Shown one piece after another: positions 63,126 through 64,000 of a DNA stretch of 64,000 nucleotides. Made by a program: the position numbers and the translations under genes. Within the stretch, counting starts at the first letter, position 1, and the number at the start of each line of letters is the position of its first letter. Under the pieces are notes generated by a model. The model was given only the letters and a program-made list of their open reading frames with translations, had not been told where the DNA came from and made no database searches. This stretch comes from Streptomyces dangxiongensis (GTDB taxonomy: Bacteria > Actinomycetota > Actinomycetes > Streptomycetales > Streptomycetaceae): contig NZ_CP033073.1 in assembly GCF_003675325.1 (NCBI RefSeq), forward strand, positions 4,278,001-4,342,000, read 5' to 3'.

Positions 63126-64000
63126 ATGAGCAGCTCGGCAAGCAGTGTCGTGAACGGCGGGTTCTCCTTCTGGTACGCGGACGACGGTCTTCCGGCGGTA
63201 CGGGAGCCGCTGTCCGGGGACGCCTCCGCGGACGTCGTCATCGTCGGCGGCGGATACACGGGCCTGTGGACGGCGTACTACCTGAAGAAGGCGGTCCCCT
63301 TCCTGCGGATCACCGTCCTGGAGCAGAAGTTCTGCGGCTACGGCGCCTCCGGCCGCAACGGCGGCTGGCTCTACAACGGCATCGCGGGCCGGGACCGGTA
63401 CGCGAAGCTGCACGGCCGTGAGGCCGCCGTGCGCCTGCAGAAGGCGATGAACCACACCGTGGCCGAGGTCGTCGCGGTGGCCGGCGCGGAGGGCATCGAC
63501 GCCGATGTGCACCGGGGCGGTGTGCTGGAAGTGGCGACCACACCGGCCCAGTTGGCGCGGCTGAGGGCCTTCCACGAACACGAGCTGGCGTACGGCGAGA
63601 CGGACCGGGAGCTGTACGGCGCCCGGGAGACGGCCGAGCGGATCAGGGTCGCGGACGCGGTCGGCTCGGCCTGGACCCCGCACGGGGCCCGGCTGCACCC
63701 GGTGAAGCTGGTCAAGGGGCTCGCGGCGGTGGTGGAGGCGCTCGGCGTGACCGTCCACGAGTCGACACCGGTGACGGAGATCCGGCCCAAGCACGCCGTG
63801 ACCCCGTACGGCACCGTCCGCGCTCCCTACGTCCTGCGCTGCACCGAGGGCTTCACGGCCTCCCTCAAGGGCCAGAAGCGGACCTGGCTGCCGATGAACT
63901 CGTCCATGATCGCCACCGAGCCGCTGACCGGGGAGCAGTGGGCGGCGATCGGCTGGGACGGCCGGGAGACCCTCGGCGACATGGCCCACGCCTACATGTA
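63126..64000 (+). CDS. FAD-dependent amine/D-amino-acid-type oxidoreductase, 3' end cut
   Basis: Open to the right edge (at least 291 residues). Dinucleotide-binding motif VVIVGGGYTGLWTAYYL near residue 36, then VLEQKFCGYGASGRNGGWLYNG, the flavin-site signature of the DAO/PuuB-like family. MNSSMIATEPLT follows in the substrate domain. Probably oxidises an amine or amino acid such as a polyamine derivative; substrate unknown. Begins 11 nt after the rhomboid-like gene, so likely the same operon. Confidence 0.85.
   Translation, partial: MSSSASSVVNGGFSFWYADDGLPAVREPLSGDASADVVIVGGGYTGLWTAYYLKKAVPFLRITVLEQKFCGYGASGRNGGWLYNGIAGRDRYAKLHGREAAVRLQKAMNHTVAEVVAVAGAEGIDADVHRGGVLEVATTPAQLARLRAFHEHELAYGETDRELYGARETAERIRVADAVGSAWTPHGARLHPVKLVKGLAAVVEALGVTVHESTPVTEIRPKHAVTPYGTVRAPYVLRCTEGFTASLKGQKRTWLPMNSSMIATEPLTGEQWAAIGWDGRETLGDMAHAYM

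Noticed and set aside
62204..63259. Minus-strand frame of 351 codons across attR
   Set aside because: Antisense of the rhomboid-like gene and crosses the attachment site; low-complexity Arg/His/Pro translation.

Overview
High-GC actinobacterial DNA, almost certainly a Streptomyces chromosome. It has the mycothiol gene mshA, a divergent phoU / phoR-phoP locus with a PHO-box-like repeat, the carD-ispD-ispF-cysS-rlmB block, the sugar-uptake ATPase gene msiK, GTG and TTG starts, and a tRNA-Thr carrying an integrated conjugative element. The core gene order (mshA, gpmA, phoU/phoRP, carD, ispD, ispF, cysS, rlmB, msiK) matches what I recall of the mid-chromosome of S. coelicolor.

1-12,000 (accessory): a HAD phosphatase cut by the left edge, a protein with two kinase-like domains, a TetR regulator, a HelD/HelR-type RNA polymerase helicase broken by a frameshift, a UvrA-like ATPase of the drug-resistance type, a membrane protein divergent from a second TetR regulator, and a secreted ricin-lectin protein. 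12,000-29,000 (core-like): an Xre regulator with a clear palindromic operator, a HbhA-like protein, a DUF2516 protein, a receiver-PP2C phosphatase, an NlpC/P60 hydrolase, a methyltransferase, mshA, a YbjN protein, small regulators and transporters, two tandem Stealth sugar-phosphate transferases and gpmA.

29,000-32,100: a WhiJ/AbaA-like developmental cassette (anti-sigma ATPase, Xre, DUF397). Next to it is a decayed patch where a helix-turn-helix gene and a LanC-like gene are both truncated towards one point. Upstream of the LanC remnant, on the same strand, is an intact gene for a 51-residue peptide with seven cysteines. 32,100-46,400: phosphate sensing, the CarD-type transcription factor, isoprenoid synthesis, cysteinyl-tRNA synthetase, an rRNA methyltransferase, a DoxX protein, a nucleotidyltransferase and msiK.

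46,448-62,329: an actinomycete integrative and conjugative element (AICE) of about 15.9 kb in the 3' half of tRNA-Thr(TGT), bounded by 45-bp identical direct repeats. It encodes a tyrosine integrase, an excisionase, a prim-pol/DUF3631 replication pair, a TraB-type DNA translocase, spread-like membrane proteins, a Pycsar-effector-like membrane protein, and a control module like pra-pif-korSA of pSAM2 (Xre-DUF5919, Nudix, HD, tandem-wHTH GntR). Most genes from 58,108 down to about 51,000 overlap by 1-4 nt and probably form one transfer/replication operon. Candidate cis sites are a CTTGTCG array beside traB (transfer locus), CCGCAACA-type inverted repeats around the end of the DUF3631 gene (possible origin), and a 29-bp palindrome upstream of the control genes. 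The first control gene carries two rare TTA codons, which suggests bldA dependence. Beyond attR the chromosome resumes with a rhomboid-like membrane protein and an FAD oxidoreductase cut by the right edge.
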